Positions 45,072 to 52,503 of a DNA stretch of 64,000 bases are shown piece by piece. The notes beneath the pieces are model-generated. The model saw only the letters and a list, made by a program, of their open reading frames with translations, did not search any database and was not told the origin of the DNA. How positions within the stretch are numbered: the stretch's first letter is position 1; each line of letters starts with the position of its first letter. Origin of the DNA: Planctobacterium sp047947135 (GTDB lineage Bacteria > Pseudomonadota > Gammaproteobacteria > Enterobacterales > Alteromonadaceae). The DNA lies in assembly GCA_047947135.1 (NCBI GenBank), contig CP170457.1, positions 1,612,001 through 1,676,000 on the forward strand, given 5' to 3'. The position numbers were made by a program, and so were the translations under genes.

Positions 45072-45872
45072 ATGTCAACAATTCGTGTAAATGGTGCACA
45101 GTTATTCTATCGATCTGTTGGGGAAGGCCCCGAAACGATAGTGTTTTCTCATGGCTATTTGATGAATCACACCATGTTCAATGGGCAAATCGAACTCCTG
45201 AGTAAAAAGTATCGATGCATTAGTTATGAACATCGTGGTCACGGCTTCAGCGAGATAACCCAGGATGGTTACAGTATGGATAATCTGGTGGCCGACGGGA
45301 TCGCTTTGATTGAAGCGTTGAATCTTGGACCTGTGCATTTTGTTGGCATGTCTACCGGCGGATTTGTTGCTATGCGTATCGCTCTTCGCAGACCAGAATT
45401 ACTCAAATCTATCGCACTTATAAGCACGTCAGCGGAAGCCGAGTCACCAAAAGCCCTGAAGAAAAACAAGTTACTTATGAAAGTTGTTAGATACCTGGGG
45501 TGGTGGCCTGCTATCAGTCAGGTACAGGCGATGATGTTTCATACCTCATTTCTTCAGGATGAAAACCACCAACAGGAAAAGCAATATTGGAAAAGCGTTC
45601 TCGAAAACCAAAATCTCAAAGCGATGATTGCTTTTGGCAACGCAATTTTTAACAGACAGTCGGTATTACCGGATCTCGCACGAGTATCGTTACCTGTGGC
45701 GGTCGTAGTAGGGCAACAGGATGTGTTAACACCACAGTCCTGTTCAGAAAATATGGTTGCTTCGCTGCAAAATGCGACCCTACATGCGATTCCTGAAGCA
45801 GGTCATTGTGTTGCCATCGAAAAAGCACCGGAGGTCGCGCAGATTCTTTCAAATTTTTATCGCCAAACCTAA
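45072..45872 (+). CDS. alpha/beta hydrolase
   Basis: 266 residues, cytoplasmic. Classical fold: oxyanion loop FSHGYLMNHTMF, YEHRGHGFS, the nucleophile elbow GMSTGGF (Ser94), acid in VVVGQQDVLTP and catalytic His in EAGHCVAIEKAPE. It is close to 3-oxoadipate enol-lactonase and esterase-like members, but no specific substrate can be named. Strong GGGGGGA ribosome-binding site before the ATG. Second gene of the accessory segment. Confidence 0.88.
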   Translation: MSTIRVNGAQLFYRSVGEGPETIVFSHGYLMNHTMFNGQIELLSKKYRCISYEHRGHGFSEITQDGYSMDNLVADGIALIEALNLGPVHFVGMSTGGFVAMRIALRRPELLKSIALISTSAEAESPKALKKNKLLMKVVRYLGWWPAISQVQAMMFHTSFLQDENHQQEKQYWKSVLENQNLKAMIAFGNAIFNRQSVLPDLARVSLPVAVVVGQQDVLTPQSCSENMVASLQNATLHAIPEAGHCVAIEKAPEVAQILSNFYRQT

Positions 45873-45985
45873 TCTGAGCCCGATTGGTGTTAACAAATCT
45901 AAGCTGAATTTCATCGCTTACGCATGACCATCGGAATTCGATAAAGTGGTAGGTCAGTCTTCCCGGAATGACTGACTGCACAGCT

Positions 45986-46045
45986 TTGCTGTCAATCGGG
46001 CAATGTGCTTTGTGCGACAAAAGTTTTCAGGGAGCGGTCAGTCGG
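45986..46045. repeat. 60-bp dispersed repeat, copy 1
   Basis: Aligns without gaps to 48164-48223 with about 48 of 60 bases the same. The ends are the most conserved: TTGCTGTCA at the start and GCGGTCAGTCGG at the end. It lies in the 45873-46219 intergenic stretch after the hydrolase gene; nothing else was seen there. Confidence 0.7.
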
Positions 46046-46466
46046 ATTGGCATTTCTTTGAGATCCGTTGCTCGTCCTTTGAGGACTGTCGCGAGTCGTG
46101 AAAATGAACTTACTTTTTCTCGATAGCGGACATTCTTAATTTTTGTTATTTTCCAGCTATTCCCAACAATTATTGATTATCATTAATCTCCTAAAGTCAT
46201 AGAAAAAGGATTCATAATTTTGAAATCGAAAGGAATGATATTTTTGCTTTTATCCTTGTTGGTTTGCTATTTCGCAATTAGCCATTTGATAACAGTTGAT
46301 CCAAAGGTTGAGGTCGACTCTGTAAAAAGCAGGGCGATATCAAAATCAATCGAGGTCAAAAGCATTCTTTGTCGTCAACCAAAGGGCGCAGACAGATTAC
46401 TTATTACTGATCAGGAAGGTATAGTTTATGAAACACTAGAGCGTGTTGATCTTTGCTGTACATGTT

Positions 46467-47228
46467 CTAATCAACCCACATTGGTAACCACATGAGTGAG
46501 AAAGCTAGTGCGACTACACTGTGGTAGTTTCTGGCTAACTTGTCATATCGAGTGGCTATAGCTCGATATTTCTTTATTTTCAAAAAGGCATTCTCAACCA
46601 AGTGACGATATCGGTACATAGCCCAATCAATATCATCGTTGCCTGTTTTGCTGTTTCCTTTTCTTGGTATTACTTGCTTAGCATTACGACTGCTCACAAG
46701 CTCACGTAGAGCTTGACTGTCATAGCCTTTGTCAGCAACCACCACTTCAGCTTCTGGTGATGATTCGACCAAAGATTGACCGTGTCTGACATCATGAGCC
46801 TGTCCTCCTGACAGCTCGAAATATACAGGTAAACCTCCACTATCAACCGCTAAATGTATCTTGGTTGATTTACCTCCGCGACTTTTCCCGATAGCTTGCT
46901 CTGCCTGGTCACCGATGTTAGCTCCATCCTGATGAGCTTTAACAATACTGCCATCAATGAATAGCCACTGAGGGTCATTGAGACGTGATAAAAACTGGAA
47001 AATATCAGTCATGACGCCTTTCTTTGACCATAAATTGAAGCGCCTGAAGACAGCACTCCAATCTCCAAACTCCCTTGGTAAGTCTCGCCACGGGATACCC
47101 GTCCGCATTCGGTACAAAATACCTTCAAGTGTCATTCGGTGTTCAGGTTTATTATAAATTCGGCCTGTTAAATACATAATTCTGGATAGCAGTTTCCAGC
47201 TATCATCTGTTAGCATGAGTCTCGGCAT
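46467..47228 (-). CDS. IS5-family transposase
   Basis: 253 residues, single-ORF DDE transposase of the IS5 family (IS427/IS1031-like). N-terminal DUF4096-like region (LTDDSWKLLSRIMYLTGRIYNKPEHRMTLEGILYRMRTGIPWRDLPREFGDWSAVFRRF) and catalytic core with FIDGSIVKAHQDGA (D), VVADKGYDSQALR (D) and the YRHLVENAFLKIKKYRAIATRYDKLARNY region (E). No frameshift is needed, so the element may be active. The stop codon is formed by the target-site bases at the left junction. Confidence 0.95.
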   Translation of the reverse strand: MPRLMLTDDSWKLLSRIMYLTGRIYNKPEHRMTLEGILYRMRTGIPWRDLPREFGDWSAVFRRFNLWSKKGVMTDIFQFLSRLNDPQWLFIDGSIVKAHQDGANIGDQAEQAIGKSRGGKSTKIHLAVDSGGLPVYFELSGGQAHDVRHGQSLVESSPEAEVVVADKGYDSQALRELVSSRNAKQVIPRKGNSKTGNDDIDWAMYRYRHLVENAFLKIKKYRAIATRYDKLARNYHSVVALAFSLMWLPMWVD

Positions 47229-47238
47229 TTGGGGACGT
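46471..47238 (-). mobile_element. IS5-family insertion sequence, about 768 bp
   Basis: Boundaries are set by the 3-bp direct repeat TAA at 46468-46470 and 47239-47241 and by the restored frame of the host gene. Terminal repeats are weak: inward from the left TCAACCCACAT and from the right ACGTCCCCAAAT share mainly the CCCA-AT core. A 3-bp duplication is typical of the IS1031 subgroup. Confidence 0.85.
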
Positions 47239-47588
47239 TAAATTGTTTTTTGGCGAAATCATTATAACCGACCCATTTGCTGATTACTTTTCATACCACA
47301 AAGATCAACACGCTCTAATGTCAGCAAGATTTTCTTGTGATGACGCTCTTTCCAATATTTCCATTGAAGATACTGTTCATATTATTTATGACCCAGAAAA
47401 GAATAGAGTGATGGAATTAATACATAACAAGAATATGTATCTAAAACTTGAAAGCTATTTAAGTGGCAACAAAGAACGAACAGAGAAACTTCCTTACTTT
47501 ATGCTCCTAGTTGGAGTTATATTTTTATGGATATCTGTTTCTTGCTTTAGAAAGGTTAGCTAGTTTGAGCACATAAGATCTCGATATT

Positions 47589-47704
47589 TGTAGTGGACAA
47601 TAAAACACGGACACCTTTTTAGCTAATTCTTCCGCTTTCGCCGGTGGTAGACCATCGTTAAATTGATGCGGTCTTTCCCAGTTGTAGTAATTACGTAAAT
47701 AAAC
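47589..47704 (-). mobile_element. remnant of an IS3-family element (end plus transposase C-terminus)
   Basis: The minus strand encodes RNYYNWERPHQFNDGLPPAKAEELAKK, the C-terminal part of an IS3-type integrase-core transposase, then runs to a terminal sequence reading inward TGTAGTGGACAATAAAACAC. Only about 115 bp remain, so most of the element is lost. It sits between the split gene and a small membrane protein gene. Confidence 0.75.
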
Positions 47705-47939
47705 CAATTCCAAAAATAACGGCAAGCGATAAAACGATCCCCCCAAGACAACTCGTCAAGATTCCGCTCATAGAATCCATCGGCTCTTCTTCAATGTACT
47801 TTGGATTTTGGCCTAAAGTTACGACTTTCAAAATGAAAACGCCAGAAAAGTAACATAAGTACTTCCCAATTATTTCACCAATGAAGAACGCAATCCCTCT
47901 AACTATCCCTTTGAGAAATATTGCCAATATCTCTTCCAT
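47691..47939 (-). CDS. small hydrophobic membrane protein
   Basis: 82 residues from an ATG with AAGGA eight bases upstream. Two strongly hydrophobic segments (about 4-40 and 60-80) and a polar middle with IEEEPMDS. No family recognised. Its last few codons touch the IS3 remnant, so the present C-terminus may not be the original one. Confidence 0.6.
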   Translation of the reverse strand: MEEILAIFLKGIVRGIAFFIGEIIGKYLCYFSGVFILKVVTLGQNPKYIEEEPMDSMSGILTSCLGGIVLSLAVIFGIGLFT

Positions 47940-48163
47940 AAAATGTTCCTTGATGCTTCATTACTTAAAATAAATGCGAGACCGAAATTTTGATATAACG
48001 TCTGCTATTTATAGCTATTACACCACAAAAGAAATGGTTCTGACTCTTCCGTTACTTGGTTTTAGGATACTACCATACTCGAAGGTTTTCAGGATGGCGA
48101 CTGTCGGCAACACGGTAATAGCCGAAATATACCACATTATTCTGTATGACAAAATTCACACCA

Positions 48164-48223
48164 TTGCTGTCAGTCGGGCGAAGTGCTTTGTACAACAAAA
48201 CCTTTGAGTTTGCGGTCAGTCGG
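48164..48223. repeat. 60-bp dispersed repeat, copy 2
   Basis: Second copy of the element at 45986, same orientation, 2,178 bp away. Between the copies lie the split gene, the IS5 element, the IS3 remnant and the small membrane gene. The stretch 47940-48465 otherwise holds no gene I can support; a 77-codon frame there has no ribosome-binding site. Confidence 0.7.
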
Positions 48224-48396
48224 TCGGCCAGCAGCAAATGAATACATTGAGCGATAAAACGTAGGACGGCAGTAAGGGGGTGAACTGCGGCTCCATGCTT
48301 GTTGTTGACTTTCAGTCTGACAATATTATTACAGCGACTAAATTAAAAATCATTCATGTTTTGCTTGGCACTTATGCGGGCTCACTTTCGTTTAGC

Positions 48397-48425
48397 TTTA
48401 CGATTGTATATACATTCGATATGCT
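48397..48425 (+). promoter_or_regulatory. candidate promoter of the ribbon-helix-helix/lysine-rich pair
   Basis: TTTACG (48397-48402), 17-bp spacer, TATGCT (48420-48425). It would start transcription about 34 nt before the ATG at 48466 and argues for the shorter start of that gene. Confidence 0.4.
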
Positions 48426-48465
48426 TTGTGTATCGTTTCACTATGCCGTTTTTATTTGGTTACTC

Positions 48466-48645
48466 ATGAAAAAATCTAAGAAAAAGAATAGCCAATTACT
48501 AATCCGCATTAACGACGAGGAGCGCAAGGTGTTTGTAGAGCTATGTGATGAGTTGGACACCAGTGCTGCCCGAGAGGTAAGGCGATTTATTAAAAGCTTT
48601 ATCGCTAAACATCAGCGAAATCTCAACCAACCTAGCAATAAATAG
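48466..48645 (+). CDS. small ribbon-helix-helix-like protein
   Basis: 59 residues from the ATG at 48466; a frame open from 48280 would add a hydrophobic stretch unlike the rest and start before the likely promoter. The basic start KKSKKKN is followed by a beta strand QLLIRIN, helix DEERKVFVELCDELD, turn TSA and helix AREVRRFIKSFIAKHQ, the layout of Arc/MetJ DNA-binding proteins. It probably binds DNA as a dimer. It is followed 11 bp later by a lysine-rich mini-gene, then a terminator, so the two form an operon. Confidence 0.7.
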   Translation: MKKSKKKNSQLLIRINDEERKVFVELCDELDTSAAREVRRFIKSFIAKHQRNLNQPSNK

Positions 48646-48656
48646 GAGTCATCAAG

Positions 48657-48773
48657 ATGGCCAAATCTAAAGCGAAAGCGTTAAAAAAAGAAATCAAAGC
48701 TCGTAAAGCGAAAATTTCAAAACAAGAAAAGAAAGTCAGCAAGCTTAAAAAGAAGCTTAAAAAAGCAAAATAA
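48657..48773 (+). CDS. 38-residue lysine-rich protein
   Basis: A 39-codon gene with AGGAG upstream of its ATG and a terminator 4 bp after its stop. 18 of 38 residues are lysine; there are no aromatic residues and no Cys. The heptad-like spacing of I, V and L in IKARKAKISKQEKKVSKLKKKL suggests a single amphipathic helix or coiled coil. The strong positive charge suggests binding to DNA or RNA, like the lysine-rich tails of histone H1-like proteins. Function is unknown. Confidence 0.65.
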   Translation: MAKSKAKALKKEIKARKAKISKQEKKVSKLKKKLKKAK

Positions 48774-48777
48774 AGTT

Positions 48778-48801
48778 AAGGCCGCATTGATATGCGGCCT
48801 T
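48778..48801 (+). terminator. terminator of the lysine-rich gene operon
   Basis: AAGGCCGCAT (48778-48787) and ATGCGGCCTT (48792-48801), a perfect 10-bp stem with TGAT loop, followed by TTCT. Strong evidence that the preceding two short genes are transcribed. Confidence 0.85.
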
Positions 48802-48930
48802 TTCTACTGAGAAATTGAATAGTTGATCGCGCGGCGCAGACCAAAAGAATAGTTCGAACCGAAATGTTCCGATCTCCGATGCAAGGCACCCTACCAATTA
48901 ACTTTTGTTCAACGACTGCAAAATATTGAA

Positions 48931-48963
48931 GGTCAGAGCCTGGTTAATTAATTCTGCTCAGAC
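48931..48963. repeat. REP-like imperfect palindrome
   Basis: GGTCAGAGC (48931-48939) and GCTCAGACC (48955-48963) are inverted with one mismatch around an AATTAATT centre. GGTCAGAGC-type palindromes often flank REP-associated tyrosine transposases in marine gammaproteobacteria; no such gene is present here. Confidence 0.45.
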
Positions 48964-48990
48964 CCTGTTTATTTTTGCTATAAACCGACC

Positions 48991-50139
48991 TTAAAAACCT
49001 GGCCATCCTTCCAATCTGGCGACCAATCTCACTACTTCTTCGAATAATTCGATGCCATTGTCACTGTTAGCCATCAATACTAAGCCAACGCCATCTGTTT
49101 TGTGGGCAAACATTACGGCACGAAACCCTTCATTTGCCCCGCTATGCCCAAAGTATCCATAATTGTCAGCACGAAACAGTTCAAATCCCAAACCAAAATC
49201 TGGGTTAGGACCTGCATTTAACATTTCATAGAGCTGTTCACTAGCCAATAAATTATTGGCATTACCATTAAGGGAGTTTTGCATCTCTATCGTGTATTTC
49301 GCCAGATCTTCGGCGGTAGTCCATAGTCCGGCGGCGGCCATTTCAGGATAGACATGAAAGCCGCCATCTACTTTGTTCCCGTTCGAATAATGGCCACTGC
49401 TGGTATTTTCTATTAATGTACTCGGCAATGGTTGCTGATAGGTGCTGTTAGTCATCGCAAGTGGACTAAGTACCTGATCACGCATCCACTCATCAAAGGG
49501 TTGCTGATAGTAGTCAGCCAACGCCAACTGCATCAGGGTATAACCACCACCAGAATACTGAAACTTACTACCTGGAGTGTAGACAACCTTTACCGCCTCG
49601 CTATTAGCTGGAGATTGCCCGTCAAGAACCTGTACCGTCGTTGGCAATTCACCGGATCTTTTATAGCCACCAAAGCCGTGTACATTGATACCAGCTGTAT
49701 GTGCAATCAATCCTCTTAAGGTGACAGTATTATCTTCAGAGAAAGAAGAGTCTGGCAACTGCCAGGAAGTCAGCATATCGCTAATGTCAGTATCCAAAAA
49801 GAGCTCGCCGTTTTGCATGGCTTTCATAACCGCGACGGCTACCAGGGATTTACTGATGGATGCAGCCTGAAACATTGTGTCTGGGGTAACGGCCATATTG
49901 CTTTCCTGGTCTTTTACACCAACGGCTATTATCCGATCCAACTGGAAGTTTTTAATGGTCACTATGCTTACGCCAGGAACATTGTAATGATCGAGTAAAC
50001 CGGCAATATCGTCGTATGAATCTGTTAACTCTGGAGGCGGTGGAGGTGTTTGACTGGTCTCGCCACCACCACAACCCATAAGCAAAAAACTCAAACAGCA
50101 GCCAAGCATAAAGACTCTGTTTTTCCCTAATGACATCAT
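48991..50139 (-). CDS. serine hydrolase lipoprotein, class C beta-lactamase-like
   Basis: 382 residues. Lipoprotein signal with lipobox LLMGC (Cys23), a Pro-rich linker, then the beta-lactamase/transpeptidase-like domain: SISK (Ser94-x-x-Lys97), a YSGGGY motif in the position of YxN, and HSGANEGF in the position of the third (KTG-like) box. Family members include esterases, D-aminopeptidases and EstB-type enzymes; true beta-lactamase activity is not implied. It is the last large gene of the accessory segment, on the dnaG strand. Confidence 0.88.
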   Translation of the reverse strand: MMSLGKNRVFMLGCCLSFLLMGCGGGETSQTPPPPPELTDSYDDIAGLLDHYNVPGVSIVTIKNFQLDRIIAVGVKDQESNMAVTPDTMFQAASISKSLVAVAVMKAMQNGELFLDTDISDMLTSWQLPDSSFSEDNTVTLRGLIAHTAGINVHGFGGYKRSGELPTTVQVLDGQSPANSEAVKVVYTPGSKFQYSGGGYTLMQLALADYYQQPFDEWMRDQVLSPLAMTNSTYQQPLPSTLIENTSSGHYSNGNKVDGGFHVYPEMAAAGLWTTAEDLAKYTIEMQNSLNGNANNLLASEQLYEMLNAGPNPDFGLGFELFRADNYGYFGHSGANEGFRAVMFAHKTDGVGLVLMANSDNGIELFEEVVRLVARLEGWPGF

Positions 50140-50392
50140 ACAACTTTCCTTTAAATTTTATTATTAATAAGAGCGGATACAGCGAGATAAGCTGTCCACG
50201 GCGGGCGATACTAATCTAAGTTTCGGGATGTGTCTGTATCAGATTGTATGGAAAGTAAGGAGGCGCAGCTATTTGCTCGAAGCATGGGGACTGAACATCT
50301 TGTTTGATTAGTGGCTATGCAAAGTGGTAACCGATCAGGCTTGTTTCTTAGCCACAACATCAGGGTGAAAAAATATAAGAAAAAAATTGATT

Positions 50393-50417
50393 AAAAATCT
50401 GGTTTATTCAGATTTTT
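50393..50417 (-). terminator. terminator-like hairpin downstream of dnaG
   Basis: AAAAATCTG (50393-50401) and CAGATTTTT (50409-50417) form a perfect 9-bp stem. On the minus strand it is followed by AATCAATTTTTTTC. It lies 184 nt past the dnaG stop and before the serine hydrolase gene, so it probably ends the rpsU-yqeY-dnaG transcript. The remaining 50140-50487 shows nothing else. Confidence 0.6.
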
Positions 50418-50487
50418 CTGTGGTCGTTCTATCGCTAAGCTTCACAGCAGTTTTTAAGTTTGCATATTACTTTATGAGGTTTTTTAA

Positions 50488-50604
50488 ATGAGTGAACCAT
50501 GGGTCGCCTACATTGTTGTTGGCTTGTCATTATCTATGCTGACAGCGGTTGGAGTGGGGTTAACATTGCTTGCTCAGAGAGCATCTAAAGCGTCAAAAAC
50601 TTAG
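50488..50604 (+). CDS. 38-residue single-helix membrane protein
   Basis: A 39-codon gene with TGAGG before its ATG. Residues 7-29 (AYIVVGLSLSMLTAVGVGLTLLA) form one transmembrane helix, and the C-terminus (QRASKASKT) is basic. Its stop overlaps the stop codon of the converging dnaG gene by 3-4 bp. Small proteins of this type often modulate larger membrane proteins; no target can be named. Confidence 0.55.
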   Translation: MSEPWVAYIVVGLSLSMLTAVGVGLTLLAQRASKASKT

Positions 50605-52388
50605 TCCCGTTTAACACCGGAATTGAGTTTACGGGTCAACAGAATAAGCTCCTGCTTTTCCTCGGTACTGAGTGAATGCACTTGTGACTTGGTGGTGAGA
50701 GCTTCCAGTCGCGCGGATAGGGATAGTTCTACCAGTCTGGCAATGTTACCTGAGTATTCTTTTTGTAGATCTTTATCCTGCGGTAGTTCCCTTGCCAGCA
50801 AGGTTTGTAAAGCCGTCAAATGCGGATGATCCCGAAAACGCTCCAACAACTGTACGCTACTGATTTGTGGTTGTTCCATACAAACCTGGTGGATTTGCTG
50901 CAACATTTCAATACCCTGAACCTTTAATGTAGCCAAAAGCTGTTGGCTGATCTGTGGAAATTCAGCGGCAATCGCCGGGCGATGCAAAAGCAATTGAATA
51001 ATCCGCCTTATCGGGGTATCACCTGATTTTGCGGGAACACGATAATCCTGTTTTTGGGTTTTTTCGCTGGCCGTCCCACTGCCCGACAATGTGCTGCTGC
51101 CACTTGTAGTGCGATCGCCGGTCAGGCCACCGAGCTTTTCTTGCAGCATTTGCTTTTGGTGCTCTCCCGGAATTTTGTCCAGCATGGGTAACGCCGTGCT
51201 TTTGAGTGCGGCTTTGCCTTCCAAGGTGCTGGTGTCATGCTCTTCGAGGAGGTGTTCAAACAGGAACTTGGACAGAGGCAAGGCACGGTCAAATTGCTGT
51301 TCGAATGCGTCTTTACCTATTTTCCTGACTTGTGTGTCGGGATCCTCGCCATCGGGTAAGAATAAGAACTTCATTTGTTTGCCGTCTTTTAAATACGGCA
51401 AGGCATTTTCCAGTGCGCGCCATGCCGCTTCTCTTCCGGCTCTGTCACCATCGTAGCAGCACAGAATTTCCTGTGTATTACGAAATAACATCTGAATATG
51501 CTCACCGGTTGTGGCAGTGCCTAACGCCGCAACAGCATAATCGATTTCAAACTGTGCCAAGGCCACCACGTCCATGTAACCTTCTACAATCATGACGCGA
51601 CGTAACTTGCGATGCTTTTGTTTGACCTGATAAAGGCCATAGAGCTCGTAGCCTTTGTGGAAAATGCGGGTTTCTGGTGAATTCAGGTACTTGGGGCCGT
51701 CACCTTCTAATACTCGACCGCCAAAGCCAATCACTCGCCCACGTTTGTCCCGGATAGGGAACATGATGCGATCCCGAAAGAAATCATACTCCCGACCGCT
51801 GTCATTCTGATTAACCAGTTTCAGTGCTTTGAGTTGTGTTTTCGCTTCCTCAGTCCGGCCAAACTGAGATAGTACCGCATCCCATTCCGGTGGCGCGTAA
51901 CCAATGCCGAAATCTTTGACGACTTCGCCTGACAACCCCCTGCTTTTTAAGTATTCAATGGCTTTTTCGCCTTGCTGATGGTGCTTAAACTGGTGCGCAA
52001 AAAACCTGGCGACCTGTTCCATCAACTGATAGTCATCCTGCAATTGTTGCTTATTTTGCTGGCTGGGGGCGGGGAAGTTGCCTTGTTCTCTGGGGACTTC
52101 TAAATGATAAAAACGCGCCAGTTCTTCAACGGCTTCTGGAAACTCCAGTTGCTCATATTCCATCATAAATGAAATAGCATTGCCATGCGCACCACAGCCA
52201 AAACAATGGTAAAACTGTTTGTCTGGTGCTACCGAGAATGACGGCGTTTTTTCGTTGTGGAATGGGCAGCAAGCCTGATAATTCTTGCCCGCTTTTTTAA
52301 GAGGTACATAGGCATCGATCACTTCAACAATGTCGGCCCGTGCTAACAGGTCATCAATAAAGTTGCGTGGAATTCTGCCGGATTTCAT
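50601..52388 (-). CDS. dnaG: DNA primase
   Basis: 595 residues from the ATG at 52388. An upstream ATG (52427) lies inside a terminator-like hairpin and adds residues not seen in the family, which starts near GRIPRNFIDDLLARADIVEVID. The CHC2 zinc finger is CCPFHNEKTPSFSV..HCFGCGAHG (about 40-65). The TOPRIM core has VEGYMDVVALAQ and CYDGDRAGREAAWRAL. The C-terminal DnaB-interacting domain follows a variable Ser/Thr/Gly-rich linker near residues 420-445. It synthesises Okazaki primers. Confidence 0.97.
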   Translation of the reverse strand: MKSGRIPRNFIDDLLARADIVEVIDAYVPLKKAGKNYQACCPFHNEKTPSFSVAPDKQFYHCFGCGAHGNAISFMMEYEQLEFPEAVEELARFYHLEVPREQGNFPAPSQQNKQQLQDDYQLMEQVARFFAHQFKHHQQGEKAIEYLKSRGLSGEVVKDFGIGYAPPEWDAVLSQFGRTEEAKTQLKALKLVNQNDSGREYDFFRDRIMFPIRDKRGRVIGFGGRVLEGDGPKYLNSPETRIFHKGYELYGLYQVKQKHRKLRRVMIVEGYMDVVALAQFEIDYAVAALGTATTGEHIQMLFRNTQEILCCYDGDRAGREAAWRALENALPYLKDGKQMKFLFLPDGEDPDTQVRKIGKDAFEQQFDRALPLSKFLFEHLLEEHDTSTLEGKAALKSTALPMLDKIPGEHQKQMLQEKLGGLTGDRTTSGSSTLSGSGTASEKTQKQDYRVPAKSGDTPIRRIIQLLLHRPAIAAEFPQISQQLLATLKVQGIEMLQQIHQVCMEQPQISSVQLLERFRDHPHLTALQTLLARELPQDKDLQKEYSGNIARLVELSLSARLEALTTKSQVHSLSTEEKQELILLTRKLNSGVKRD

Positions 52389-52415
52389 GAATACGTTTTT
52401 GGACCCTAAAAGAGA

Positions 52416-52445
52416 AAGCCGTACCATGTGCTATTGGTACGGCTT
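52416..52445 (-). terminator. internal hairpin between yqeY and dnaG
   Basis: AAGCCGTACC (52416-52425) and GGTACGGCTT (52436-52445) form a perfect 10-bp stem. On the minus strand it is followed by TCTCTTTTAGGG. It stands where enteric macromolecular synthesis operons carry an internal terminator or processing site that lowers dnaG relative to rpsU. Confidence 0.65.
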
Positions 52446-52503
52446 ATGTCAAGCGTCTCTTATTTAGTGCGATAAATTTTATCTAGTAGAACGAATTTAT
52501 CGA

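Larger units (their letters stand above)
46220..47563 (+). pseudogene. membrane or secreted protein gene split by an IS5-family insertion
   Basis: The 5' part (46220-46470, TTG start behind AAGGA) encodes an N-terminal hydrophobic helix and a domain ending in CCTCS. The 3' part (47242-47563) encodes FFGEIIITDPF through DTVHIIYDPEKNRVMEL and a C-terminal helix. Removing the IS and one copy of the TAA duplication joins them in the same frame with no stop, giving 190 residues. So the gene was intact until a recent insertion. The two-helix layout with VHIIYDPEKNRV recalls DUF3592-type proteins, but that is tentative. Confidence 0.8.

Noticed and set aside
47974..48207. 77-codon frame overlapping repeat copy 2
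   Set aside because: Overlaps a dispersed repeat and has no start signal.
45986..48223. 60-bp repeats as a CRISPR array or integron attC sites
   Set aside because: Only two copies more than 2 kb apart, with no spacers, no cas or integrase gene, and no GTTRRRY/RYYYAAC core.
48840..48910. tRNA-like sequence with GTTCGAAC
   Set aside because: No acceptor, anticodon or T-stem pairing could be built on either strand; GTTCGAAC is merely an 8-bp palindrome.
48991..50139. Acquired antibiotic resistance beta-lactamase
   Set aside because: The YxN and KTG boxes are altered and the protein is a lipoprotein of the general serine hydrolase group.
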